Of a DNA stretch of 5,567 nt, positions 1-5,002 are shown piece after piece. The position numbers and the translations under genes are program-made. This stretch comes from Sulfurovum sp. Its GTDB lineage: Bacteria; Campylobacterota; Campylobacteria; Campylobacterales; Sulfurovaceae. Within the stretch, counting starts at the first letter, position 1. Each line of letters begins with the position of its first letter. The DNA is taken from contig JAPHUJ010000281.1 of assembly GCA_026193735.1 (NCBI GenBank), positions 1-5,567 on the forward strand, written 5' to 3'. The notes beneath the pieces are model-generated. The model ran no database searches, had not been told where the DNA came from, and was given only the letters and a program-made list of their open reading frames with translations.

Positions 1-189
1 ATAACGCTAATTGCCATTAAAGATGGGCAAGTATACGTACAGCTTCAAGGGGCATGTGTAGGTTGCGGTAGTTCGGGCACAACTATTAAGTTTGGCGTAG
101 AAAGACAGATGCAAACGTTAATTCACCCTGAGATCACTGTAAAAAATGTACCTGCAGGTTTTGAAGATAAATTGGATCAATTAGTTTAA
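1..189 (+). CDS. NifU-like Fe-S cluster scaffold, C-terminal part (5' end outside window)
   Basis: Frame 1 is open from the first base to a TAA at 187-189 and gives the last 62 residues. Residues 17-30 of this fragment read GACVGCGSSGTTIK. That is the CxxC motif (Cys19, Cys22 of the fragment) and the flanking Gly/Ser/Thr pattern of the NifU C-terminal (Nfu) domain, which holds a [4Fe-4S] or [2Fe-2S] cluster at a dimer interface and passes it to apo-proteins in the cytoplasm. Campylobacterota usually carry this as a short stand-alone domain of about 90 residues, so I expect only some 25-30 residues to be missing. The window cannot exclude a longer NifU with an IscU-like front part. The gene ends one base before the next start codon, which indicates an operon with the TPR-like gene and murE. 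No promoter is visible because the 5' end is outside the window. Confidence 0.9.
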   Translation: MTLIAIKDGQVYVQLQGACVGCGSSGTTIKFGVERQMQTLIHPEITVKNVPAGFEDKLDQLV

Positions 190-190
190 T

Positions 191-766
191 ATGAATAAAA
201 TAAGTCAAGATATACTGCTTATGAGAGCCGAACATGAATTTCTTAAGGGAGACTATGCCAATGCACTTAGAAGTTATGGGTTGATCTTAAAAGATTATCC
301 TACGCTGGATGAGGCAAGAATTGGTGTCTATTTGAGTGATTTGGGTATAGAGAGTGAAGAAGAAGCGCAGGCTTTATTTGATTATTATCAGATGATCAAG
401 AATGAGAAAGATAATGCGGTTGATATCATCGATGGACTTATTGAGAATCTAGACAGTTCAAAACATAAGTTACAAGAACTTTTAGTTAAACCTTTTGAAG
501 AACAAATAGAATATGGTGATGGCATACGGTATAGTGACTTTTTAGCGCTTGTCAAGAGTAGGGGAAGCTTTAAAAAAACATTTGAAGATATTATGTTCTC
601 GACAAAAGTTGTCATTACCAACAAAGATGAGTTTATAGACTTTGTAACACAACTCTCACACGAAGGGTTTGATGAGATGGCATTGGGCTATCTGGATGCC
701 TCGACCAATTTGTTTGGAAATGATCAGGATATACTTGCCCTTTATCATGTAGTTAGAGGGGCATAA
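191..766 (+). CDS. Conserved-looking TPR-like helical protein of unknown function
   Basis: This 191-residue cytoplasmic protein has no signal peptide or membrane segment. Residues 9-42 (LLMRAEHEFLKGDYANALRS onward) have the spacing of one tetratricopeptide helix pair, with the usual small and aromatic positions (Ala, Gly-Asp-Tyr, Ala-Leu, Tyr). The rest is predicted by eye to be helical and acidic, with an amphipathic stretch around residues 60-105 and another helical region at 145-190. I do not recognise a catalytic motif. The start ATG lies one base after the NifU-like stop. Its Shine-Dalgarno is poor (a GGA at 174-176, about 14 bases upstream), so translation probably relies on coupling to the upstream gene. 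It ends two bases before the murE GTG. I recall a hypothetical gene between a NifU-like gene and murE in related genomes, but cannot confirm it here. A scaffold or adaptor role is only a guess from the TPR-like fold. Confidence 0.8.
   Translation: MNKISQDILLMRAEHEFLKGDYANALRSYGLILKDYPTLDEARIGVYLSDLGIESEEEAQALFDYYQMIKNEKDNAVDIIDGLIENLDSSKHKLQELLVKPFEEQIEYGDGIRYSDFLALVKSRGSFKKTFEDIMFSTKVVITNKDEFIDFVTQLSHEGFDEMALGYLDASTNLFGNDQDILALYHVVRGA
755..761 (+). promoter_or_regulatory. Ribosome binding site that fixes the GTG start of murE
   Basis: AGAGGGG at 755-761 lies inside the 3' end of the preceding gene, 7 bases before the GTG at 769-771. It supports GTG as the murE start. The junction reads TAATAGTG: the TAA stop of the upstream gene is at 764-766 and the GTG follows after two bases, so the two genes are likely translationally coupled. 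Confidence 0.7.
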
Positions 767-768
767 TA

Positions 769-2064
769 GTGAAATTAGATTTCAAGAAAGATGGCTACAG
801 CTTTCTTAGTGATGACACAAGTGACCTTGATAAAGATACACTGTTCCTCAAAACAGCACAAAACAGTATCTATTATGACAAGCTAGAAGCTAAACCGGAA
901 ATACTGTCGGTAGATGAGCTGATCTCTTTTTGGGAACTTGATAAAATGAAAGTGGTGGGCGTTACGGGAACCAATGGTAAAACGACTGTAACTGCGGCAA
1001 TATACTCTTTTTTACTGGATTTGGATGAGAAGCCGGCATTGCAAGGTACGCGTGGCTTATTTGCGCAGGAAAAGCGTATAGAAGAGAAGAGTATGACTAC
1101 ACCTTCCATCTTAGAGACGTTACATAATATGAAGCAGACAATGGATCTGGGATGTAATTACTTCATCATGGAAGTAAGTTCACATGCCATAGACCAAAAG
1201 CGTATAGAAGGTTTAGACTTTGCCCTTAAAGTCCATACAAATGTTACCTCTGACCATTTGGATTATCATGGTACCGTTGAAGAGTATAGACGTGTTAAAA
1301 GTCTCTTTTTTGCAGATGAGTCATCCAAACTTCTCAATAAAGATGACATTAAAAACATTACCTATAATCCTATAGGGGCACAGAGTTACGGCGTGGATGA
1401 ACCAGCAACCTTTAAGGTGCAGGCTTTTTCACTTCTTCACGGTATCACGGCAGGTATCAAACACCTGCAGACAGAAGCAACGTTCCACTCTCCGATGGTA
1501 GGACTCTTTAACCTGTTTAATCTTATGGCAGCTGTGGGTTCAGTACAGATGTTGACGGGAAGAAGCATTGAAGAGATATGTGAAGTGGTAGAGTACTTTG
1601 CCGGGGTCTCAGGGCGTATGGAAGTGGTGAGCCGTGACCCACTGGTCATCGTAGATTTTGCACATACGGATGATGGTATGCATCAGGTACTTGAGGCGAT
1701 GAAAGATAGAGATATCTCTGTGGTCTTTGGCGCAGGTGGGAATAGGGATAAAGAAAAACGTCCTCGCATGGGAGCTGCCGCAGGTCGGTACGCAAACAAG
1801 ATCTATGTCACAAGTGACAACCCACGAGATGAAGTACCGGAGATGATACTTGAAGATATCCTTTTAGGGTTACATGGGAAAGACCACGTGACTGCCACAC
1901 CAGATAGAAGATTAGCAATAAAGATGGCTTTGGATGCCCTTGAAAAAGATGAAGTCTTACTTATCCTTGGTAAAGGTGATGAGGATTATCAAGAGATAAA
2001 AGGTGTAAAATATCCTTTTGATGACAGGGAAGTAGTTAGGGAGCTTCTAAAAGAGAGATCTTAG
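769..2064 (+). CDS. murE: UDP-N-acetylmuramoyl-tripeptide synthetase MurE (meso-diaminopimelate type)
   Basis: MurE adds meso-diaminopimelate to UDP-MurNAc-L-Ala-D-Glu with ATP hydrolysis, a cytoplasmic step of peptidoglycan precursor synthesis (EC 6.3.2.13). The Mur ligase signatures appear in order: P-loop GVTGTNGKTT at residues 64-73, TTPS at 110-113, EVSSHAIDQKR at 135-145, DHLDYHG at 162-168 and Lys177 in YRRVKSLFF, which matches the carbamylated lysine. C-terminal-domain motifs follow: GRMEVV (282-287), DFAHTDDG (296-303), SDNPR (349-353) and GKGDEDYQ (401-408). DNPR is the signature of enzymes that accept meso-DAP rather than lysine. At 431 residues it is shorter than E. coli MurE (495). 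The deficit is mostly before the P-loop, where only about 63 residues form a reduced UDP-binding domain, which I believe is usual in Campylobacterota. Two motif positions differ from E. coli: DFAHTDD for DYAHTPD, and GKGDE for GKGHE. Start is GTG. It is the last gene of a tight operon. Confidence 0.97.
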   Translation: MKLDFKKDGYSFLSDDTSDLDKDTLFLKTAQNSIYYDKLEAKPEILSVDELISFWELDKMKVVGVTGTNGKTTVTAAIYSFLLDLDEKPALQGTRGLFAQEKRIEEKSMTTPSILETLHNMKQTMDLGCNYFIMEVSSHAIDQKRIEGLDFALKVHTNVTSDHLDYHGTVEEYRRVKSLFFADESSKLLNKDDIKNITYNPIGAQSYGVDEPATFKVQAFSLLHGITAGIKHLQTEATFHSPMVGLFNLFNLMAAVGSVQMLTGRSIEEICEVVEYFAGVSGRMEVVSRDPLVIVDFAHTDDGMHQVLEAMKDRDISVVFGAGGNRDKEKRPRMGAAAGRYANKIYVTSDNPRDEVPEMILEDILLGLHGKDHVTATPDRRLAIKMALDALEKDEVLLILGKGDEDYQEIKGVKYPFDDREVVRELLKERS

Positions 2065-2078
2065 AAGTACCAAGTTTC

Positions 2079-2092
2079 TTTTCTGCAGAAAA
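2079..2092. repeat. 14-bp perfect palindrome between convergent genes
   Basis: TTTTCTGCAGAAAA lies in the 39-base gap between the convergent stops of murE and the FmdE-like gene. It is symmetrical and runs of T or A flank it on either strand. It has no loop, however, so as RNA it could form only about five pairs. A weak bidirectional terminator is possible but not shown. Confidence 0.3.
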
Positions 2093-2103
2093 TCACTTAG
2101 CAT

Positions 2104-2712
2104 TCATCCCTCGGTTATATGTATTAACGTTTCGTGTATATCTGTATTTAGCAGAATTTTTTTCACCCTGTCCTGCCATAGTGTTTGAAAGATCATTTTC
2201 TCTTCTTCCGAGGCAAGGTTATTAAGGTTTTTCCCCATAAGTACCATCATATTTTTGTCTGCTTTTACTAGGGAAGGATCATAGGAAAGATCAACACTTT
2301 GCATGGTGTCAAGACGTGTGAGTTTTACTTCAGAACTAATGGGTGCATCATAAAGGAGAAGATCGTTTCTGGAGAATGCCCCTTGTATGCCTTTAAACCC
2401 ACCTATACCTCCGGCACCCAGAATGAAAGAGATGATGTTGCCGGTTACCCCTGTGACTCCAACACTTTCATTTTCTCTCATCTCCACTTTAACCATGCCT
2501 CTTTGCGGAAGTATACCTCCATAAAGTGCATCTAATCCCATTACTGACATAAGGTAAGCCCCGGCTACCGTAGGACAAGAATGCCCAGCCAACTTGACAC
2601 AATCAAGATATGTTATCTCTACTTCACCTTTCTTAAATGCACCAAGAAAATCACTTAAAGGATCATAAAGTTTTATAGGCGTTACTTGCGAATAAAAATC
2701 GGGGTACTGCAT
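2104..2712 (-). CDS. FmdE-like GHxCP-motif protein of unknown substrate
   Basis: This 202-residue protein has no signal peptide or transmembrane helix. Residues 37-56 contain Cys38 and then the motif AGHSCPTVAGAY (His44, Cys46, Pro47), which resembles the GHxCPG metal-binding segment of the FmdE family (named after a protein of the molybdenum formylmethanofuran dehydrogenase operon). A Gly-rich segment GAGGIGGFKGIQGAF at 99-113 sits where FmdE proteins have their TGCTxGKGN segment, but the second-half cysteine is absent. Cys38, His44 and Cys46 could still bind a metal, probably zinc. No methanofuran or molybdenum genes are nearby, so the family name says nothing about the reaction here. The start is supported by AAGGA at 2720-2724 (read on the - strand), 7 bases before the ATG. 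The gene stands alone, convergent with murE and divergent from the ferredoxin gene. The family call is moderate; the coding call is firm. Confidence 0.8.
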   Translation of the reverse strand: MQYPDFYSQVTPIKLYDPLSDFLGAFKKGEVEITYLDCVKLAGHSCPTVAGAYLMSVMGLDALYGGILPQRGMVKVEMRENESVGVTGVTGNIISFILGAGGIGGFKGIQGAFSRNDLLLYDAPISSEVKLTRLDTMQSVDLSYDPSLVKADKNMMVLMGKNLNNLASEEEKMIFQTLWQDRVKKILLNTDIHETLIHITEG

Positions 2713-2756
2713 GAGTGTGTCCTTATTTGATAGATGGTCAGATTATAATCAAAGTG

Positions 2757-2783
2757 ATAATACAAAGGCTTGATATGGGTCAA
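2757..2783 (-). promoter_or_regulatory. Candidate promoter for the FmdE-like gene
   Basis: Read on the - strand, TTGACC (2778-2783) and TATTAT (2757-2762) are separated by 15 bp, which is short but usable for a sigma70-type promoter. A second possible -10, TATAAT at 2742-2747 on the - strand, lies inside the palindrome GATTATAATC (2741-2750) and has no clear -35. Either would give a short leader before the ATG. Confidence 0.4.
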
Positions 2784-2814
2784 TAAAGTGGATTAAACTT
2801 CGATTAAGCAAATC

Positions 2815-2829
2815 GGAGTAAAATACTCC
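2815..2829 (+). promoter_or_regulatory. Perfect dyad overlapping the likely -10 of the ferredoxin gene
   Basis: GGAGTA-AAA-TACTCC is a perfect inverted repeat with 6-bp arms. It contains TAAAAT (2819-2824), a plausible -10 about 30 bases before the ferredoxin ATG. A Shine-Dalgarno AAAGGA follows at 2842-2847, 6 bases before the start. A dyad sitting on a -10 is a typical place for a repressor operator, but no regulator is identified. Confidence 0.4.
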
Positions 2830-2853
2830 TAATTAAATCTTAAAGGAATTATC

Positions 2854-3231
2854 ATGGTAAATGGTATACCACAACCAGCGTTTTATATTTTCAAGTGTCA
2901 GCAGTCTGCACCTCCGGGAATGCCAAAACCGTCTTGTGTAAAGGCAGATGATCCAGAGTCACAACAACTTTTCCAACACCTTGCACAGACATTGATGCAA
3001 AAGGGGATCATAGGAACAGTAACACCTATCCAGACAGGTTGTCTGAACCGTTGTCAACAAGGTCCGGTAATGCTTGTAGAACCAGGACATACCATGTATG
3101 TAGGTTTGACAAAAGACAAAATAAGCAGAATTATCGATGAACATATCATCGGTGGAAATGTTGTAGAAGAATATGTCATCCCTGCTGAAGCGTGGGGAGA
3201 GCCTATCGCTCCTGCAAGTATGGCTCGTTAA
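2854..3231 (+). CDS. Thioredoxin-like [2Fe-2S] ferredoxin
   Basis: This 125-residue cytoplasmic protein has four cysteines, at residues 15, 28, 63 and 67, giving C-x12-C-x34-C-x3-C. This is the ligand spacing of the thioredoxin-like [2Fe-2S] ferredoxin family, which also includes the NuoE-type domain. The motif GCLNRCQQGPVMLV (62-75) followed by YVGLTKDKISRIIDEHI (82-98) is characteristic of the second half of that fold. The protein probably carries one [2Fe-2S] cluster and acts as a one-electron carrier or an Fe-S maintenance factor; the partner is not evident. Residues 101-125 form a tail ending in a Pro/Ala-rich stretch beyond the usual domain. It appears to be a single-gene unit, with its own promoter region in front and a hairpin terminator behind. 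The start is supported by AAAGGA 6 bases upstream. Confidence 0.9.
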   Translation: MVNGIPQPAFYIFKCQQSAPPGMPKPSCVKADDPESQQLFQHLAQTLMQKGIIGTVTPIQTGCLNRCQQGPVMLVEPGHTMYVGLTKDKISRIIDEHIIGGNVVEEYVIPAEAWGEPIAPASMAR

Positions 3232-3256
3232 GTTTTTCTGTTGGTTTTCTTACTTC

Positions 3257-3281
3257 AGTTGCACTACTAAATAGTGCAACT
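3257..3281 (+). terminator. Hairpin terminator after the ferredoxin gene
   Basis: AGTTGCACTA (3257-3266) and TAGTGCAACT (3272-3281) form a perfect 10-bp stem around the 5-base loop CTAAA, 25 bases after the ferredoxin stop. The following bases (3282-3290) are T-rich but interrupted by C and A, so the U-tract is imperfect. The stem strength and position make an intrinsic terminator the most likely role. Confidence 0.75.
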
Positions 3282-3302
3282 TCTCAATTTCCCCACAATT
3301 TC

Positions 3303-3319
3303 AGTATAATATAGATATA
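3303..3319 (+). repeat. AT-rich 17-bp element, first copy (possible upstream -10 of panD)
   Basis: AGTATAATATAGATATA occurs here and again, identical, at 4336-4352 in front of the ankyrin gene. It contains TATAAT (3305-3310). It lies 28 bp upstream of the better panD -10 and could be a second promoter. Confidence 0.45.
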
Positions 3320-3329
3320 GAGGGGATTT

Positions 3330-3338
3330 TGGTATAAT
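3330..3338 (+). promoter_or_regulatory. Extended -10 promoter for panD-ybaB
   Basis: TGGTATAAT at 3330-3338 is an extended -10 (TGn followed by TATAAT) with no convincing -35, as is common in Campylobacterota housekeeping promoters. Transcription would start near 3345, leaving a leader of about 27 bases with TAGGA at 3361-3365, 6 bases before the panD ATG. The -10 is flanked by TTGG (3329-3332) and CCAA (3340-3343), a weak dyad. Confidence 0.6.
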
Positions 3339-3371
3339 TCCAACAATTTAATGAAATAAATAGGAATAATT

Positions 3372-3740
3372 ATGAACATTACAATGCTTTATTCTAAACT
3401 ACATAGAGCTACTGTTACAGATGCTAACCTCAATTATGTAGGCTCTATTACCATTGATCAAGAGCTTTTGGATGCAGTCAATATGCGTGTAGGCCAAAAG
3501 ATTGATATCGTAAATGTTAATAATGGTGAGAGATTTTCTACCTATATTATCCCTGGGGAAAGAGGGAAAGGAGACATTTGTCTCAATGGAGCTGCAGCGA
3601 GAAAAGTACATAAAGGTGACAAAATCATCATTATCGCATATGCAACGATGAGTGAAGAAGAAGCAGATGCACATAAACCAAAAATTGTCATATTGGATGA
3701 TGACAATAGTATCGCTGAAGAATTTGAAGGATTAGAATAA
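3372..3740 (+). CDS. panD: Aspartate 1-decarboxylase proenzyme PanD
   Basis: PanD decarboxylates L-aspartate to beta-alanine (EC 4.1.1.11), the precursor joined with pantoate to make pantothenate and then CoA. The 122-residue protein aligns by eye without gaps over its first 75 residues to the E. coli numbering. It has Lys9 in [11 protein letters not shown], the self-cleavage site Gly24-Ser25 in YVGSITID (Ser25 becomes the pyruvoyl group), Arg54, Thr57 and Tyr58 in GERFSTYII, and Asn72 in LNGAAAR. All expected catalytic residues are present and the length is normal (E. coli 126), so an active self-processing cytoplasmic enzyme is expected. The start at 3372 is preferred over Met5 because it puts Lys9 and Gly24-Ser25 at the family positions and has TAGGA 6 bases upstream. 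The acidic C-terminus (residues 109-122) is variable in the family. Its stop overlaps the ybaB start by one base. Confidence 0.97.
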   Translation: MNITMLYSKLHRATVTDANLNYVGSITIDQELLDAVNMRVGQKIDIVNVNNGERFSTYIIPGERGKGDICLNGAAARKVHKGDKIIIIAYATMSEEEADAHKPKIVILDDDNSIAEEFEGLE

Positions 3741-4054
3741 TGTTTGAAGGCTTGGACTTGGGCAACATGGGTAAGATGATGGAGCAGATGCAAGAAAAAG
3801 CCAAAGAGATGCAAGAGCAGGCTAAAAATATACAATTTACAGCTAAAGCGGGCGGGGGTCTTGTTGAACTCACTGTAAATGGTGCAGGTGAAGTCATAGA
3901 TTTAAATATAGATGATTCACTGCTTGATGATAAAGAATCATTGCAGATATTACTCATTTCAGCGATGAACGAAGCCAATAAAATGGTGGAAGACAACAAA
4001 AAATCTCAGGCAATGGGAATGATGGGTGGAATGAACCCGTTTGGAAATAGTTAG
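3740..4054 (+). CDS. ybaB: YbaB/EbfC family nucleoid-associated protein
   Basis: This 104-residue protein has the YbaB layout: an N-terminal Met/Gln/Lys-rich helix (residues 8-31, GNMGKMMEQMQEKAKEMQEQ onward), then the core FTAKAGGGLVELTVNGAGEV (33-52) with the family's Gly-rich turn, an IDDSLLDDKESLQILLISAMNEA segment (57-79), and a Met/Gly-rich tail. Family members are small dimers that bind DNA with little specificity in the nucleoid. In many bacteria ybaB lies next to recR and dnaX; here it follows panD. The ATG shares its A with the panD TAA, and GAAGGA at 3726-3731 lies inside panD, 8 bases upstream, so coupling is likely. The last eight codons (GGMNPFGNS end) are nearly repeated downstream at 4128-4154, which suggests that the original 3' end has been rearranged. 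Confidence 0.95.
   Translation: MFEGLDLGNMGKMMEQMQEKAKEMQEQAKNIQFTAKAGGGLVELTVNGAGEVIDLNIDDSLLDDKESLQILLISAMNEANKMVEDNKKSQAMGMMGGMNPFGNS
4025..4044 (+). repeat. Direct repeat, copy 1 (inside ybaB 3' end)
   Basis: GGTGGAATGAACCC, then G, then TTTGG. This matches the stretch at 4128-4147 at 19 of 20 positions. In ybaB it encodes GGMNPFG. Confidence 0.85.
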
Positions 4055-4127
4055 AGCAATAAGTTGCGAGAGCCAACTGATGAAGTAGCGCATGAAGCTT
4101 TGCTTTAAGTGTGTTATAGTAATAGGC
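4045..4127. other. Insert of about 83 bp between the two copies of the ybaB end
   Basis: The stretch between the direct repeats supplies the present ybaB end (codons N, S and stop) and then non-coding sequence. It contains AGTTG...CAACT (4062-4066 with 4074-4078), a weak 5-bp stem with a 7-base loop, and AAGC-TTT-GCTT (4095-4105). There is no T-tract after either, so neither looks like a good terminator. Removing 103 bp between equivalent points of the repeats restores a ybaB ending in GGMNPFGS and TAA. It could be a miniature repetitive element with a long target duplication, or the product of an illegitimate recombination; the sequence alone does not decide. Confidence 0.4.
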
Positions 4128-4147
4128 GGTGGAATGAACCCATTTGG
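4128..4147 (+). repeat. Direct repeat, copy 2 (orphan ybaB C-terminus)
   Basis: This is a 19/20 match to 4025-4044, in a different frame relative to ybaB (offset 103). Read from 4128 it encodes GGMNPFGS and then TAA at 4152-4154, which is a complete and plausible YbaB tail. ACCC-ATTT-GGGT (4138-4149) followed by CTTAATTGTTT forms a short GC-rich stem that could act as a weak terminator for panD-ybaB. Confidence 0.8.
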
Positions 4148-4162
4148 GTCTTAATTGTTTAC

Positions 4163-4288
4163 TTAGAGGTTTGTGTCTATAAGGTAGTTAAATTCTTTTG
4201 AATTTTTGAATTTTACAATAGTCTTAGATGTGAGAGAGTGTTTACCTTCTTTCTTGACTACTTTTTGAAGCATTTTACTTATTTTCAT
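4163..4288 (-). CDS. Small basic protein of 41 residues, unknown function
   Basis: On the - strand an ATG at 4286-4288 opens 41 codons to a TAA at 4163-4165. The protein starts MKISKMLQKVVKKEGKHS and ends EFNYLIDTNL. It has ten lysines against two glutamates and one aspartate, so it is strongly basic. It has no signal peptide or hydrophobic span and no cysteine. Evidence for a gene is the clear Shine-Dalgarno AAAGGA 7 bases before the ATG, a candidate promoter with 17-bp spacing further upstream, and the absence of any other gene in the 324-base gap. I do not recognise the family. It may be a real small protein, for example a nucleic-acid-binding one, or a remnant of a longer gene. It is convergent with ybaB and divergent from the ankyrin gene. 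Confidence 0.5.
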   Translation of the reverse strand: MKISKMLQKVVKKEGKHSLTSKTIVKFKNSKEFNYLIDTNL

Positions 4289-4312
4289 CCTTGTTTCCTT
4301 TCAATTGATGTA

Positions 4313-4328
4313 TATCTCACTGGAGATA
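4313..4328. promoter_or_regulatory. Inverted repeat in the divergent promoter region, possible operator
   Basis: TATCTC-ACTG-GAGATA is a perfect dyad with 6-bp arms. It covers the place where the ankyrin gene's -35 would be (4315-4320) and lies just at the predicted transcription start of the - strand 41-codon gene. One DNA-binding regulator here could affect both genes; this is inference only. Confidence 0.35.
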
Positions 4329-4335
4329 GTGTAAT

Positions 4336-4364
4336 AGTATAATATAGATATAACAAAGTGGTAA
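4336..4364. promoter_or_regulatory. Overlapping divergent promoters for the ankyrin gene and the 41-codon gene
   Basis: On the + strand TATAAT at 4338-4343 is a consensus -10 for the ankyrin gene, giving a leader of roughly 28 bases; its -35 is poor. On the - strand TTACCA (4359-4364) and TATACT (4336-4341) are spaced by exactly 17 bp and would serve the 41-codon gene. The two -10 boxes overlap, so the promoters may compete. The segment 4336-4352 is the second copy of the 17-bp AT-rich element also found at 3303-3319. Confidence 0.45.
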
Positions 4365-4378
4365 CTAAAGGATAATTT

Positions 4379-4909
4379 ATGAACCCTGTCACAGAGGCTA
4401 TAGAGAACGATTCAGTAGCGAAAATGAAGTCACTTATTAAAAGTGGTGTAGATATAAACAAGCCTATACTCATTGGTGAAGAGTATGAGTTGGATGATTA
4501 TGATGATATTTCACCTCTTTTTTATGCCATTAGAAAATATGCTTCTTTAGATATGATAGAACTTCTTTTAGCAAACGGCGCAGATTTAATGGAAACAGAT
4601 AGTGATGGTGTTTCTGCATTAGATATGGCTATTAAATTTAAACGTTTAGACGTGATACAGTTTTGTTTAGATAAGGGTTTTGACATTAATGTGACAAAAC
4701 GTAAAAGTGGTATCACCCCTGTGATGTTAGCAGCCTGTTTTTCCAACATAGAGATGATGGAATTGCTTTTAAACAATGGGGGAGATGTCAATGTTGCCGA
4801 TAGAGCAGGTATGTCACCAAAGGACTATGCTAAAAAACTTGGGCAGAAGAAAATGATCGAGTTTCTAGATGAGAGAGGCGCTAAATTTAACATTTACCCA
4901 AATGAGTAG
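4379..4909 (+). CDS. Ankyrin-repeat protein
   Basis: This 176-residue protein consists almost entirely of ankyrin repeats: about residues 2-30 (degenerate, ending SGVDINKPI), 44-75 (ISPLFYAIR...IELLLANGADL), 77-106 (GVSALDMAIK...CLDKGFDINV), 111-141 (GITPVMLAAC...LLLNNGGDVNVAD) and 143-173 (GMSPKDYAKKLG...FLDERGAKF). The G-x-T/S-P/A-L-x-x-A start and the NGADVN-like end of each unit are clear. An acidic insert (EEYELDDYDD, 34-43) separates the first two repeats. There is no signal peptide, so it is probably a cytoplasmic protein-binding adaptor. In Campylobacter an ankyrin protein is encoded next to catalase and supports its heme loading; no catalase is seen here, so that role cannot be carried over. 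The start is supported by AAAGGA at 4367-4372, 6 bases upstream. It appears to be monocistronic, with a hairpin about 37 bases after its stop. Confidence 0.92.
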   Translation: MNPVTEAIENDSVAKMKSLIKSGVDINKPILIGEEYELDDYDDISPLFYAIRKYASLDMIELLLANGADLMETDSDGVSALDMAIKFKRLDVIQFCLDKGFDINVTKRKSGITPVMLAACFSNIEMMELLLNNGGDVNVADRAGMSPKDYAKKLGQKKMIEFLDERGAKFNIYPNE

Positions 4910-4945
4910 CACGTTCTGCTTAACTTCTTACTACGTATAAATACA

Positions 4946-4965
4946 CTAGCCTTTCACTGGGCTAG
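4946..4965 (+). terminator. Hairpin terminator after the ankyrin gene
   Basis: CTAGCC (4946-4951) and GGCTAG (4960-4965) pair perfectly around the 8-base loop TTTCACTG. A T-rich but mixed stretch follows (4968-4990). It is 36 bases after the ankyrin stop. The stem is short, so this is a moderate candidate for intrinsic termination. Confidence 0.5.
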
Positions 4966-5002
4966 CGCTTCATTTTAATCTTTATTTTATGAGATACTAA
5001 CT

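Noticed and set aside
3688..3999. A 103-codon - strand Ser/Leu-rich frame opposite panD and ybaB.
   Set aside because: Its composition is what the antisense of Lys/Glu/Met-rich coding sequence gives, and both genes on the + strand are certain.
4062..4078. AGTTG...CAACT hairpin after ybaB as a rho-independent terminator.
   Set aside because: The stem has only 5 pairs with a 7-base loop and is not followed by a T-tract.
4092..4154. A 20-codon + strand reading frame (MKLCFKCVIVIGG...) ending in the orphan ybaB tail.
   Set aside because: It has no Shine-Dalgarno, is very short, and its end is explained by the duplicated ybaB 3' end. It is more likely a chance frame.
4196..4214. Two tandem copies of TTTTGAAT inside the 41-codon gene, as a possible phase-variable repeat.
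   Set aside because: Two copies of an AT-rich 8-mer are too few to support slippage-based switching.
4285..4473. A 62-codon - strand frame overlapping the start of the ankyrin gene.
   Set aside because: It is antisense to a clear ankyrin repeat, lacks a ribosome binding site and has no recognisable protein features.
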